From: Maribacter polysaccharolyticus
GTDB taxonomy: Bacteria > Bacteroidota > Bacteroidia > Flavobacteriales > Flavobacteriaceae
NCBI RefSeq assembly: GCF_028882255.1
Contig: NZ_JARBUY010000004.1
Location: 30,529-94,528 of the forward strand
Length of the DNA: 64,000 nucleotides
Direction of reading: 5' to 3'
Position 1 is the first letter of the stretch; every line of letters starts with the position of its first letter. Positions 26,710 to 36,500 of the stretch are shown piece after piece. The translations under genes were made by a program, and so were the position numbers. The notes under the pieces were generated by a model. It ran no database searches. It had not been told where the DNA came from and worked only from the letters and a program-made list of their open reading frames with translations.

Positions 26710-29511
26710 ATGAGAAAATTATCAGCTTTGTTTCTACTAATAAGTACAAATATTTTTGCACAAGATTTACGGGCTCCAATTCCAGAAGACGAAAGTATCA
26801 AAAAAGGGGTGCTACCCAATGGTTTAACGTATTACATTAAAAGTACGGATGTAGTAAAAGACGCTGCCAGTTATTACATTATTCAAAATGTAGGGTCTGT
26901 TTTAGAAAATGACGACCAACAAGGTTTAGCTCATTTTTTGGAACATATGGCATTCAATGGAACCGAGAATTTCAAAGGCAAAGGAATCCTTAATACGTTT
27001 GAAGAAAAAGGTTTGGTATTTGGTAGGGATATAAATGCCTACACTTCTTTTGACGAAACAGTTTATAACATCAACAATGTCCCAACAACCCCGGAACTCA
27101 TAGAAAAAGGCTTATTGGTGTTGCATGATTGGTGTAATTACCTATTGTTGACAGATGAAGAGGTTGATGCCGAAAGGGGTGTGATCAAGGAAGAATGGAG
27201 AACACGCCAAACCGGACAAATGCGTTTGTTTCAATCTTCATTACCAATAACGTTTAACCATTCCAAGTACGCCGAAAGATTACCCATTGGTTCAATGAGT
27301 GTTGTTGAGAATTTTGAGTACCAAGCGCTACGCGATTTTTATCATGATTGGTACAGAACCGATTTACAAGCCATTGCTGTAGTTGGTGATATTGATGTGA
27401 ATGCGATTGAAACAAAAATCAAAAAGCTTTTTTCAGGAATTCCAGCCGTAAAAAACCCTAGGGAACGTTTTATTATTGAAGTTCCGGAAAACAAAAAAAT
27501 GCTTTATAGCCTAGGATTGGATAAAGAAATTTCAACTGCACTGTTAAACTTCGGTATCCGTCATGAGAAATCTTCAAAAGACCAAACAGTTGAAGATTTA
27601 AAGAACGCATTATTAGAATCAATGGTTACGAATATGCTCTCTGCAAGAATAAAGGAAGTGGCCCAAAAACCGGATGCACATTTTTTAGGAGCTAGTTTGG
27701 GGTATAAATCAATGTCAAGAAGAAATAATGTTTTCAATATTAGAATAACCCCAAAACCGGGAGAGCAACAACAATCTTTCGCTGAGGTGCTTACAGAAGT
27801 TTTTAGAGCCGTTAAATTCGGTTTCACATCCTCAGAAATTGATAGAACTATAAAAAAGTTTTCTAACCACTATGAAACACAAATAGCAAAAAAAGATGAT
27901 AAACATCACGGAGCGATAATTAGTGTTATAAAAGACAACTATCTAAATAACAAAACCATAGCTGATATTGAAAAGGAGTATGCTATTGCTAAAACATTAT
28001 TTGCTTCTTTTACTCCAGAAACCTTGCATAACACCATCAAAAGGCTGTATGCAAAAAAGAATAGGTTTTTGAATGTCACAGGGGTTGAGGGCCAAAACAA
28101 CTTAACAGAGGAGCAAGCCCATACTACTATTGATACGGTCGAAAACAACCCGCACCTTACCCCTTACACTGAAGTATTTGAAGGTAAATCTTTAATTTCA
28201 GGACTGGATATAAACGAAGGAAATATTGAAAAGACTGAAAACAATAAGGCCCTTGGTTCAACAACCTATACACTAAGCAATGGTATTAAAGTTCATTATA
28301 AATTTGCCGATAAACAGAAAAACACTGTAGCATTTTATGCCATAAGCCAGGGAGGTAATTCATTGATAAAAGATGAAGATTTACCATCTGCCAACCTCGT
28401 AGGCAACCTAATTCAAATGTCTGGATTAGGGGAATTTTCAGCCACGGAACTACCAAAAATTTTAGCGGGGAAAACAGCTTCAATGGCACCTGGCATAGGC
28501 GAAACTACAGAAAATCTTAAAGGGTCCTCCACTTCAAAAGATGTCGAAACCATGTTGCAATTGGCGCATTTACACTTTGTTAAACCCCGTTTTGACGAAC
28601 AAGCGTTTCAAGTATTACAAGGTAACATCAATAATTACCTTATTAGAAGGAGTAAAGATGTAAATGAGAAAATAAAGGACAGCATTACAACTACCTTGTA
28701 CGGTAATGATAATCCTAGAAAAAGAATCTTTGACAGAGAATTTGCCAATGACATTAGTTTTAACAAGATGAAAACTGTGTATTTAGGCAGATTTGCCAAT
28801 CCGTCAGATTTTGAGTTCTTTATTGTAGGTGATGTAAAAGCAGATCAATTAGAACCATTATTATCAAAATATATAGCTAGTTTACCAACTACTACAAATA
28901 CGGAAACCTATAAAGACGTAGCCGCTTCATGGAACAGTAGCAAAGTAGATGAAGATATTTTTCTTCCTATGGAAGACCCCAAAACCAATGTTAATATAGC
29001 ATTTAAAATAATCAATGATTACACGGTTAAAAATAAACTTGTAACTCAGGCTTTAGGTGATATTCTGCAATTAAGATTAACCGAAACACTTCGTGAAGAA
29101 GAAGGTGGAGTGTATAGCCCTAGAGCGCAGGCATTTTTAACCAAGGCCCCTAAAGTTTTATCGTACTTATCAGTTGGTTTTGATTGTAATCCTGAATTGG
29201 CAGAAAAACTTATAGGTATTGTTCATGGTGAATTGTCAAAATTGGCAATAGGAGATATTAAACAAGAGGATCTCGACAAAACACTTACCAGTTATAAAAA
29301 ATCCAGGGAACAATCCAAAAGCAATAATAATTATGACATGGCTTTATTAACAACGTTTTTCAGGGACGGATATAATATGGATGAGTCAAAAAACTTTGAA
29401 GATGTAATTAAGGGTATTGGCAAAAAGGATATTAAAACCTTAGCAAAGCAATTACTAAAGAAAGGAAAGTCTTATGAAATAGTATTTAAACCATTAAAAG
29501 AAAAAATATAG
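26710..29511 (+). CDS. secreted M16 (pitrilysin/insulinase) zinc metalloprotease
   Basis: A 933-residue periplasmic peptidase with a signal peptide (SALFLLISTNIFAQ). The inverted zinc motif HFLEH is at residues 75-79, followed ~75 residues later by the third ligand in AERGVIKEEWR, all in the first M16 domain. The second half (from about residue 500, TYTLSNGIKVHYKF) is the paired inactive domain that closes the chamber. Enzymes of this clan engulf unfolded peptides or small proteins. The setting after an importer and reductants suggests it digests imported peptides once their disulfides are opened; this is inference. A strong terminator lies 72 bases downstream. Confidence 0.95.
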   Translation: MRKLSALFLLISTNIFAQDLRAPIPEDESIKKGVLPNGLTYYIKSTDVVKDAASYYIIQNVGSVLENDDQQGLAHFLEHMAFNGTENFKGKGILNTFEEKGLVFGRDINAYTSFDETVYNINNVPTTPELIEKGLLVLHDWCNYLLLTDEEVDAERGVIKEEWRTRQTGQMRLFQSSLPITFNHSKYAERLPIGSMSVVENFEYQALRDFYHDWYRTDLQAIAVVGDIDVNAIETKIKKLFSGIPAVKNPRERFIIEVPENKKMLYSLGLDKEISTALLNFGIRHEKSSKDQTVEDLKNALLESMVTNMLSARIKEVAQKPDAHFLGASLGYKSMSRRNNVFNIRITPKPGEQQQSFAEVLTEVFRAVKFGFTSSEIDRTIKKFSNHYETQIAKKDDKHHGAIISVIKDNYLNNKTIADIEKEYAIAKTLFASFTPETLHNTIKRLYAKKNRFLNVTGVEGQNNLTEEQAHTTIDTVENNPHLTPYTEVFEGKSLISGLDINEGNIEKTENNKALGSTTYTLSNGIKVHYKFADKQKNTVAFYAISQGGNSLIKDEDLPSANLVGNLIQMSGLGEFSATELPKILAGKTASMAPGIGETTENLKGSSTSKDVETMLQLAHLHFVKPRFDEQAFQVLQGNINNYLIRRSKDVNEKIKDSITTTLYGNDNPRKRIFDREFANDISFNKMKTVYLGRFANPSDFEFFIVGDVKADQLEPLLSKYIASLPTTTNTETYKDVAASWNSSKVDEDIFLPMEDPKTNVNIAFKIINDYTVKNKLVTQALGDILQLRLTETLREEEGGVYSPRAQAFLTKAPKVLSYLSVGFDCNPELAEKLIGIVHGELSKLAIGDIKQEDLDKTLTSYKKSREQSKSNNNYDMALLTTFFRDGYNMDESKNFEDVIKGIGKKDIKTLAKQLLKKGKSYEIVFKPLKEKI

Positions 29512-29583
29512 TCTTTCTGAATAAAATTGTTTTTAGTTTAATTTTTTGAGTTGGCCAACCATAAGTTTAATAGATAGATGCCG

Positions 29584-29614
29584 AAAAGGGCTAGTATCAA
29601 TAGCCCTTTTTTTT
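29584..29614 (+). terminator. rho-independent terminator after the M16 gene
   Basis: AAAAGGGCTA (29584-29593) pairs with TAGCCCTTTT (29601-29610) over 10 bases with a 7-base loop, then more T to 29614. The next gene's ATG is only 22 bases later, so that gene needs read-through or an internal promoter. Confidence 0.85.
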
Positions 29615-29636
29615 AATGAATCAACGAAATGTAATT

Positions 29637-31592
29637 ATGAAAAAGTTATTGATAATTATAGTATTTGCCTTTACCACAAGTGGGTTTTCCCAAATTTTAG
29701 ATCCCGTATCCTGGTCTACCTCTGTTGAAAAAATTTCCGATACCCATTATGAATTAATAAGTAAAGCCTCAATTGAAACAGGTTGGCATCTATATTCCCA
29801 AAACGTTCCCGAAAATGGTCCAATACCAACTACGTTTTCCTATGATGACAGTGATGGTAGTTTTAAAATAATTGACAATACAGAGGAAGAAATAGGGCAT
29901 ACGGTACACGACCCCGTTTTTGAAATGGAAATTAAATTTTTTGAAAATTCGGCCATTTTCAAACAAAAAGTAGAAGTTCGGCCAGGAACAAAAAGCATCA
30001 ATGGATCTGTGGAATTTATGGTGTGTGACGATGCGCGCTGTTTACCACCCACCGAAATCGATTTGGTTTTTAGCCTCTCGGACAATTCAAAAACTGAAGC
30101 ATCGGATACAACCACTAATATAATTTCACCTCGAAATTCCGTTAAAGCTTCGAAGAAAGGACTTTGGGGTATATTCTTCATTGCATTTCTATCAGGTTTT
30201 GCAGCGTTGTTGACACCCTGCGTATTTCCCATGATTCCAATGACGGTGAGTTTTTTTACCAAACAAAGTAAAACCAAGGCAAAAGGCATAAAAAACGCCA
30301 TTATTTATGGGGTTTGCATCATTGTTATTTATGTGTTATTAGGAACTGCAGTAACAGGTGTTTTTGGGGCCGACGCCTTAAACGCTCTGGCAACCAATGT
30401 CTGGTTTAATATTATTTTCTTTTTTCTGCTAGTCGTTTTTGCAGTCTCGTTTTTAGGCGCTTTTGAAATTATGTTACCAAATTCTTGGGCCAATAGCGTA
30501 GACTCAAAAGCCAATAGAGGTGGACTCATAGGTATCTTTTTTATGGCATTGGCATTGGCCATTGTGTCATTTTCATGTACTGGGCCCATTGTCGGTACCT
30601 TGTTGGTAGAAGCCGCATCCAAAGGAGGTTTAGCACCTATAATAGGGATGTTCGGTTTTTCATTGGCCATTGCATTACCCTTTGCATTATTTGCTGCCTT
30701 TCCAGGTTGGTTAAACTCATTGCCAAAATCCGGAAGTTGGCTAAATACGGTTAAAGTTGTTTTAGGTTTTTTAGAACTGGCCTTGGCATTTAAATTTTTA
30801 TCACAAGCTGATTTGGTATTGCAAGCACATTTACTGGAACGTGAAGTATTTTTAGCCATCTGGATAGCCATTTTTGGAGCTTTGGCATTTTATTTATTTG
30901 GAAAAATACAATTACCTCACGATTCCCCACTAAACCATATATCGGTAGGTAGATTAGGTTTGGGATTGGTGGTACTATCATTCACCATCTATATGATTCC
31001 AGGGCTTTGGGGCGCACCATTAAATTTAATAAGTGCCTTCCCACCACCACAGGACTATAGCGAATCCCCTTATGGTGTTGGGTTTTCTAAATTAGGGACA
31101 ACAAATGTTTTAGACACTCAATTAGGTTTGCCCGATGGTGCCCACCTATTGGCACCACATGATATTTTAGCCTTTAATGATTATGATAAAGGCTTGGCAT
31201 ATGCTAAAGAAGTGAATAAACCGGTAATGATTGATTTTACAGGTTGGGCCTGTGTAAACTGTAGAAAAATGGAGCAAAACGTTTGGCCAAAACCTGAAGT
31301 ATTGAACATCCTTAAAAATGATGTGGTTTTAATCTCATTATATGTTGATGATAAACGCCCGTTGGAACCCCATGAAATAACGGCATCCCAATTAAAACCC
31401 GGGAAACAATTGAAATATATTGGTCAAAAATGGAGTGAATTGCAAACTTTAAGGTACAAGGCAAATTCGCAACCATTTTATGTTCTGATGGATCACAGTG
31501 AAGAAAACTTAATAGACCCCGTTGCCTACACCCCAGATCCTAAAGCATATCACAATTGGCTGCATGAAGGAATTAAAAACTTTAAACAATGA
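29637..31592 (+). CDS. dsbD: DsbD-type thiol:disulfide interchange protein
   Basis: A 651-residue inner-membrane protein when started at the ATG at 29637 ([19 protein letters not shown] signal); the frame is open 21 bases further upstream but that start lies closer to the terminator. The order is that of DsbD: a periplasmic N-terminal domain with CDDARCLPP, a membrane core of about eight helices carrying the reactive Cys residues in LTPCVFPM and SFSCTGPI, and a C-terminal thioredoxin-like domain with GWACVNC (Cys 539 and 542). It passes electrons from cytoplasmic thioredoxin to the periplasm. Next to three TlpA-like genes, it is the obvious electron source for them. Confidence 0.93.
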   Translation: MKKLLIIIVFAFTTSGFSQILDPVSWSTSVEKISDTHYELISKASIETGWHLYSQNVPENGPIPTTFSYDDSDGSFKIIDNTEEEIGHTVHDPVFEMEIKFFENSAIFKQKVEVRPGTKSINGSVEFMVCDDARCLPPTEIDLVFSLSDNSKTEASDTTTNIISPRNSVKASKKGLWGIFFIAFLSGFAALLTPCVFPMIPMTVSFFTKQSKTKAKGIKNAIIYGVCIIVIYVLLGTAVTGVFGADALNALATNVWFNIIFFFLLVVFAVSFLGAFEIMLPNSWANSVDSKANRGGLIGIFFMALALAIVSFSCTGPIVGTLLVEAASKGGLAPIIGMFGFSLAIALPFALFAAFPGWLNSLPKSGSWLNTVKVVLGFLELALAFKFLSQADLVLQAHLLEREVFLAIWIAIFGALAFYLFGKIQLPHDSPLNHISVGRLGLGLVVLSFTIYMIPGLWGAPLNLISAFPPPQDYSESPYGVGFSKLGTTNVLDTQLGLPDGAHLLAPHDILAFNDYDKGLAYAKEVNKPVMIDFTGWACVNCRKMEQNVWPKPEVLNILKNDVVLISLYVDDKRPLEPHEITASQLKPGKQLKYIGQKWSELQTLRYKANSQPFYVLMDHSEENLIDPVAYTPDPKAYHNWLHEGIKNFKQ

Positions 31593-31610
31593 TATTTTTA
31601 TTATAGATAG

Positions 31611-33137
31611 ATGAATGTTATCAGAAATTTTCTAAAAGGGACATCAGATTCACGCCAAAAAGCGGTATCAACATCAAATCTTGAAACCTATTTTTCGGCA
31701 TTTAGAGATCATGTAGTGGGTTTGGACAAGACATTCATATCCCCTTACGGAGAAAAAAAAATCATATATGCCGATTGGACCGCCAGCGGAAGACTATACA
31801 GACCCATTGAAGAAAAATTACTTTATGAAATTGGTCCGTTTGTTGCCAACACACATACCGAAACCTCAATAACAGGAAGTGTGATGACGCATGCCTATCG
31901 TGATGCCAGAGCTATCATAAAAAGGCACGTTAACGCATCCAGTGATGATGTATTGTTAACCGAAGGTACCGGTATGACCGGGGCTATCAATAAGTTTCAG
32001 CGTATATTGGGCATTAAGGTCAACGAAAATCTGAAAGAACACACCCAAATTCCAGAAGAAAAAAGACCTATAGTTTTTGTGTCACACATGGAACATCACT
32101 CTAACCAAACCTCCTGGTTAGAAACCATTGCACGGGTTAAGGTCATTCCGTCCAATAGGGAAGGTTTGCCGTGTTTGGAAAGTTTGGAGCGACTACTACA
32201 AGAACACAGTCAAACGCCCATAAAAATAGCAGCAATTACAGGGTGTTCCAACGTAACGGGAATTAGAACACCTTACCACGGCATCGCTAAAATAATGCAC
32301 CAAAATAACGGTTTGTGTTTTGTGGATTTTGCATGCTCAGCACCTTATGTCCAGATAGATATGCATCCTAAAAGCGAAGACGAATACTTAGATGCCATCA
32401 CTTTTTCACCACATAAATTTTTAGGTGGCCCCGGAACAACAGGTGTTTTGATATTCAATAAAAAACTATATAAAAACCTAGTGCCCGATAACCCGGGAGG
32501 TGGAACCGTTTCCTATACCAATCCTTGGGGCGACCATGATTTTATAGATGATATAGAAACCCGCGAAGATGGTGGAACCCCTGGTTTTTTACAAGCCATT
32601 AGAATTGCACTTTCCATTAAGTTGAAGGAAAAAATGGGCATTGAAAACATCATGGAAAGAGAGCGCGAATTGAATACCATTATTTTTGAAAGACTATCAA
32701 AAATCAATAATTTAAACCTATTAGCACCTGATCACACAGAACGTTTAGGCGTGTTTTCATTTTATATAGAAAATGCGCACTACAATTTAGTAGTAAAATT
32801 GTTGAATGACCGTTTTGGAATCCAAACCAGGGGTGGCTGTTCCTGTGCTGGTACGTATGGGCATTATTTATTGAATGTAGATCAGCCAACATCAAAATCC
32901 ATTGAGTTAAAAATATTGGAGGGCTGTTTAATGGAGCGTCCGGGCTGGATACGTATGTCCATTCATCCGACCATGACCAATGCCGAGATCGAGTTTATTT
33001 GTGATGCCATTGAGCAAGTGGCAAACAACTACAAAACATGGGAAGAAGATTACGAATATGACTTTATTAAAAACGAGTATATCCATAAAGAAAATCATGA
33101 TGTTGAGAATGGAATAATCAAGGGTTGGTTTGAATAG
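31611..33137 (+). CDS. class V aminotransferase-fold PLP enzyme, cysteine-desulfurase-like
   Basis: A 508-residue cytoplasmic-looking enzyme without signal peptide. PLP residues are visible: Lys269 in TFSPHKFLGG (Schiff base), Asp239 in CFVDFACS, and the His in VSHMEHHSN. The segment RGGCSCAG puts Cys410/Cys412 at the position of the catalytic Cys in SufS-type desulfurases (RxGxxC), so a cysteine desulfurase or cystine C-S lyase role is plausible but not proven; class V members also include other aminotransferases and epimerases. It is the last gene of the locus, 18 bases after dsbD, where sulfur release from imported cysteine would fit. Confidence 0.8.
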   Translation: MNVIRNFLKGTSDSRQKAVSTSNLETYFSAFRDHVVGLDKTFISPYGEKKIIYADWTASGRLYRPIEEKLLYEIGPFVANTHTETSITGSVMTHAYRDARAIIKRHVNASSDDVLLTEGTGMTGAINKFQRILGIKVNENLKEHTQIPEEKRPIVFVSHMEHHSNQTSWLETIARVKVIPSNREGLPCLESLERLLQEHSQTPIKIAAITGCSNVTGIRTPYHGIAKIMHQNNGLCFVDFACSAPYVQIDMHPKSEDEYLDAITFSPHKFLGGPGTTGVLIFNKKLYKNLVPDNPGGGTVSYTNPWGDHDFIDDIETREDGGTPGFLQAIRIALSIKLKEKMGIENIMERERELNTIIFERLSKINNLNLLAPDHTERLGVFSFYIENAHYNLVVKLLNDRFGIQTRGGCSCAGTYGHYLLNVDQPTSKSIELKILEGCLMERPGWIRMSIHPTMTNAEIEFICDAIEQVANNYKTWEEDYEYDFIKNEYIHKENHDVENGIIKGWFE

Positions 33138-33390
33138 CCACAGTTGGTCTATTCTTTAATTATGATTATGATAGCTTTTCGTTAAAATAATGGATTGTCA
33201 TCTTTGAAGGTTCATTGTTTTCATTGCTTGATGTTAAGAATCATTTAGAGAACATTTAATGAATTTGGTTTAATCCGGAATATTATTTAATCACCTGAAG
33301 ACTAAACCTGCTTACGTTTTTACATAAGATATAGGTTTTTATACAGCATGGAACCCCTATAACATAGTTTGAAAAATGGAATTCTTGCTA

Positions 33391-33428
33391 CCCATAACCC
33401 GAAGGTCGCCGGTTCATGTCAAGTCCCC
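33391..33428 (+). repeat. right copy of att-like repeat (decayed tRNA-fMet 3' half)
   Basis: Matches the tRNA-fMet segment 7725-7762 at 33 of 38 positions, including a run of 17 identical bases (ATAACCCGAAGGTCGC plus flank). The T-loop is broken (TTCATGT instead of TTCGAGT), so it cannot be a working tRNA. Confidence 0.7.
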
Positions 33429-33439
33429 TATATTGAATC

Positions 33440-33470
33440 AAAAGTCTTTCAATTTCCTAAAAGGCTTTTT
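33440..33470 (+). terminator. terminator-like hairpin after the tRNA remnant
   Basis: AAAAGTCTTT (33440-33449) pairs with AAAGGCTTTT (33460-33469) over 10 positions with one G:T. It begins 11 bases after the CCCC of the remnant, exactly the spacing of the terminator behind the intact tRNA. Confidence 0.7.
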
Positions 33471-33528
33471 AATTCATATCATCTCTTTATAAAAATGGTT
33501 CTTTACAACCTTACTGATCAAAAACATA

Positions 33529-36500
33529 CTATTTCAATAATCTGCTGGGAGGAAAACCAAATTGCTGCTTAAAACGTCTGCTGAAATACAAGGGATCGTT
33601 GAAGCCTACCATATCAGTTACTTCTGATACGTTGTATTTTTTGGTCTTAAGGAACTTGGTGGATTTTTTCAACCTTACGGTACGTACAAACTCGTTGGGA
33701 GACAGGTCTGTCAACTCTTTTATTTTCCTGTAAAGTTTCGAAGAACTTACGCCCAGTTCGTCACATAAGAAACCAGTGCTCAAATCAGGATTACTTATAT
33801 TTTTTTCTATCAGCCCACATACTTTTTCCATAAAATCCTTATCCACGGGAGAATGCACCAGCAATCCTATTTCACTATCGGCATCATCCGAAAATTTGGA
33901 TTTAAGTTCCAACCTGGTTTTGATAATATTGGTTATCCTTGATTTCAACAGGGAGGGATCAAAGGGTTTTACCAAATAACCATCGGCCCCTAAATCGAAA
34001 CCACGTACTTTGTCCTCATTTTCTGAAAGCGCGGTCAACAATATCACGGGAATATGACTTATAAATTCATCATTTTTAAGCACCTTGCAAAATTCAAAGC
34101 CGTCCATAACAGGCATCATCACGTCCGCCACGCACAATATGGGTTTTATTTGACGACAAAGTTGTAAGCCCTCTTCCCCATTTTCGGCCTCGTAAACCTT
34201 ATAGCACCCTGATAGATAATCCACTATATATTTTCGCAACTCTAAATTGTCTTCGATAACCAGGATTTTTTCTTTTATCTCGGTATTTATAAGTGGCCTT
34301 TTTACAGGAATATCGGGAACAACATCTTTTCTTTCTTTGTTGGTTGCCAAATCAAAAACTTCTTCCTGATCATAGCTTTCGCGATTTATGGGTATGATTA
34401 CGGTAAATACACTCCCTATATTCGGCGTACTTTTAACTTTGATACTGCCTTTATGCAAATCGACCAAGGACTTGACCAAAGACAGTCCAATTCCTGACCC
34501 CGTATTATTTTCTTTACTATTGGTCGCTTGATAAAACCTTGTGAATATTTTTTCCTGGCTTTTTTTGGGTATGCCTATACCATCATCGCTGACTTCAATG
34601 ATCAAGTGGCCTTTGTCATAATCCTTCAGTCCGACAAATAAATCGACATGCCCGAACTTTTCCGTGAATTTGATGGCATTCGACAATAAGTTGTAAAGAA
34701 TTTTATCATACTTATCCCTGTCCAACCATCCGACGAGCGAATCGGATTCGGTATGGAAATGAAAGTGTATTTGCTTGTTGTAGGCGAATTCCTTGATAGA
34801 ATCAAAAGTATTTCGGGTATACTGTAGTATATCGGTTTTAGAAACTTTCAGTTTAAGTTCCCCTGTCTGGGCTTTTCTGAAATCGAGCACCTGATTCACC
34901 AAGTTCAACAATCTACTCGCATTTTGGTGAATGAGGTTATACCTGCTTTTTTGATATTCGGTACTTTGGTCACGACCGTCTTCCATCAACTGTTTGACAG
35001 GCCCTAGGATCAATGTTAGTGGTGTTCGCAACTCATGGGAAATATTCGTAAAAAACCTTAATTTTTCATTGTTTAGTTTAATATCACGTTCCCTATTTAC
35101 CTTTTCGGTCACCAGTTCTTGTTTTAGACGTATCCGGTTTTTAACCTCCCGTCTGATGAAATAAAAGGTGAGCGCTAAGATCGATAGGAATAGGAACAGT
35201 GCCTGATAGGTTAACCAAAATGGACGTTCGATCCTAATAGTATAGGATACGGCCTCGCTCCAATTGCCATCACTGTTACTTGATTTGATCTTGAAATCAT
35301 AATCTCCCGGAAACAGATTGGTATACTGAACGGTCCTGGAATTACTAGTGGTCGTTATCCAATTATCATCAAAACCTTCAAGCATGTATTCAAACTTATT
35401 AAGGCGCTCATTGGAATAGGAAGGTGTTGAGAATTGAAGTGAGAAATTCCTGTTTTTATAACTGAGTGTCAGACTTTTAGTCTCATTGATATCCTTTTTA
35501 AGCGGAATTTCACCATTAATTTCCTTTTCGGGCAATATTACCTCGTTCTCAATCTTTATTTCCGTAATTATGGGACGGGGAGCATTTTGATTTTCGATAA
35601 TGCTTGAGGGAGAGAAATATATGATGCCATTCTTGCCGCCCAAATAAATGTTGGATTCCCCAAAATTGTAAAATCCACAGGAACTGAAAAAGTCCAATCG
35701 ATTCCCACTATTCACATGGTAGATATTATAACTATCGGTACTTGGGTTTATCCACGCAACGCTATTGTTGTTCACGTTCAACCATAAATTCCCATTGGCG
35801 TCCAAAAGAAAATCGGTCACCCATTTGCCCGACAATTCACTGTAATCCCCCAAAGGCATGAAATTATTTTTTTCCACATCAAAATACCCCAACCCACTTC
35901 GGGTTGCCGCCCAAAGTCTTCCGGTGTTATCAAAAATAATATCACTTACATTATTATGGGGCAGACCTTCTTTTCCGTTCAATGAGGATGTATAGGTTAT
36001 TCTTTCGGTCATACTATACTTTACCACCCCAGCTTCGGTAGCAAACCAAATATTATTAAGACTGTCGGCAATAATCGCATTTATATCACCGTCATCCAAT
36101 ACATTGGTTTTATAGGGTAAAATGGTCGAACCATGTATTTTCATCATTTTCGCCCCTTCACCAAAAGACCCTACAACAAGTTTATCGTTCTGTACTTTCT
36201 TGATTGCAGAAATGGGCACCGCTTCAAAACCAATATCAACTACTGCCGATTTATTCTTTAAATAATCGTATATCAATACCCGACCATTCCACAATCCACA
36301 ATAAAATATCTTACCATCATCGGAATATATACTGGCGATATCGTTTTGATTATGGTAAAGTGGGACAAACTGCCCATTTTCATTAACGAATAAACCGTTA
36401 TGCCTGGTCGCCACCACAATATTATTATTGTATGTTTTGGCAAACCCCCTAATTCTGGGGGCTTGACCATCGATGAATCTTGATATATCCTTATTGAAGT

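Larger units (their letters stand above)
33138..33528. other. right edge of the island: att-like remnant and hairpin, no gene
   Basis: About 390 bases between two convergent genes. It holds the decayed tRNA 3'-half copy at 33391-33428 and the hairpin at 33440-33470. No 5' half of a tRNA is recognisable upstream of it. No protein-coding signal is convincing. Confidence 0.6.

Noticed and set aside
7767..33390. Intact integrase, transposase or plasmid genes in the island
   Set aside because: None is visible on either strand; the mobile-element claim rests on the tRNA remnant and composition only.
33369..33572. 67-codon frame spanning the tRNA remnant
   Set aside because: It reads through the tRNA fragment and hairpin and ends inside the HTCS gene; not a gene.
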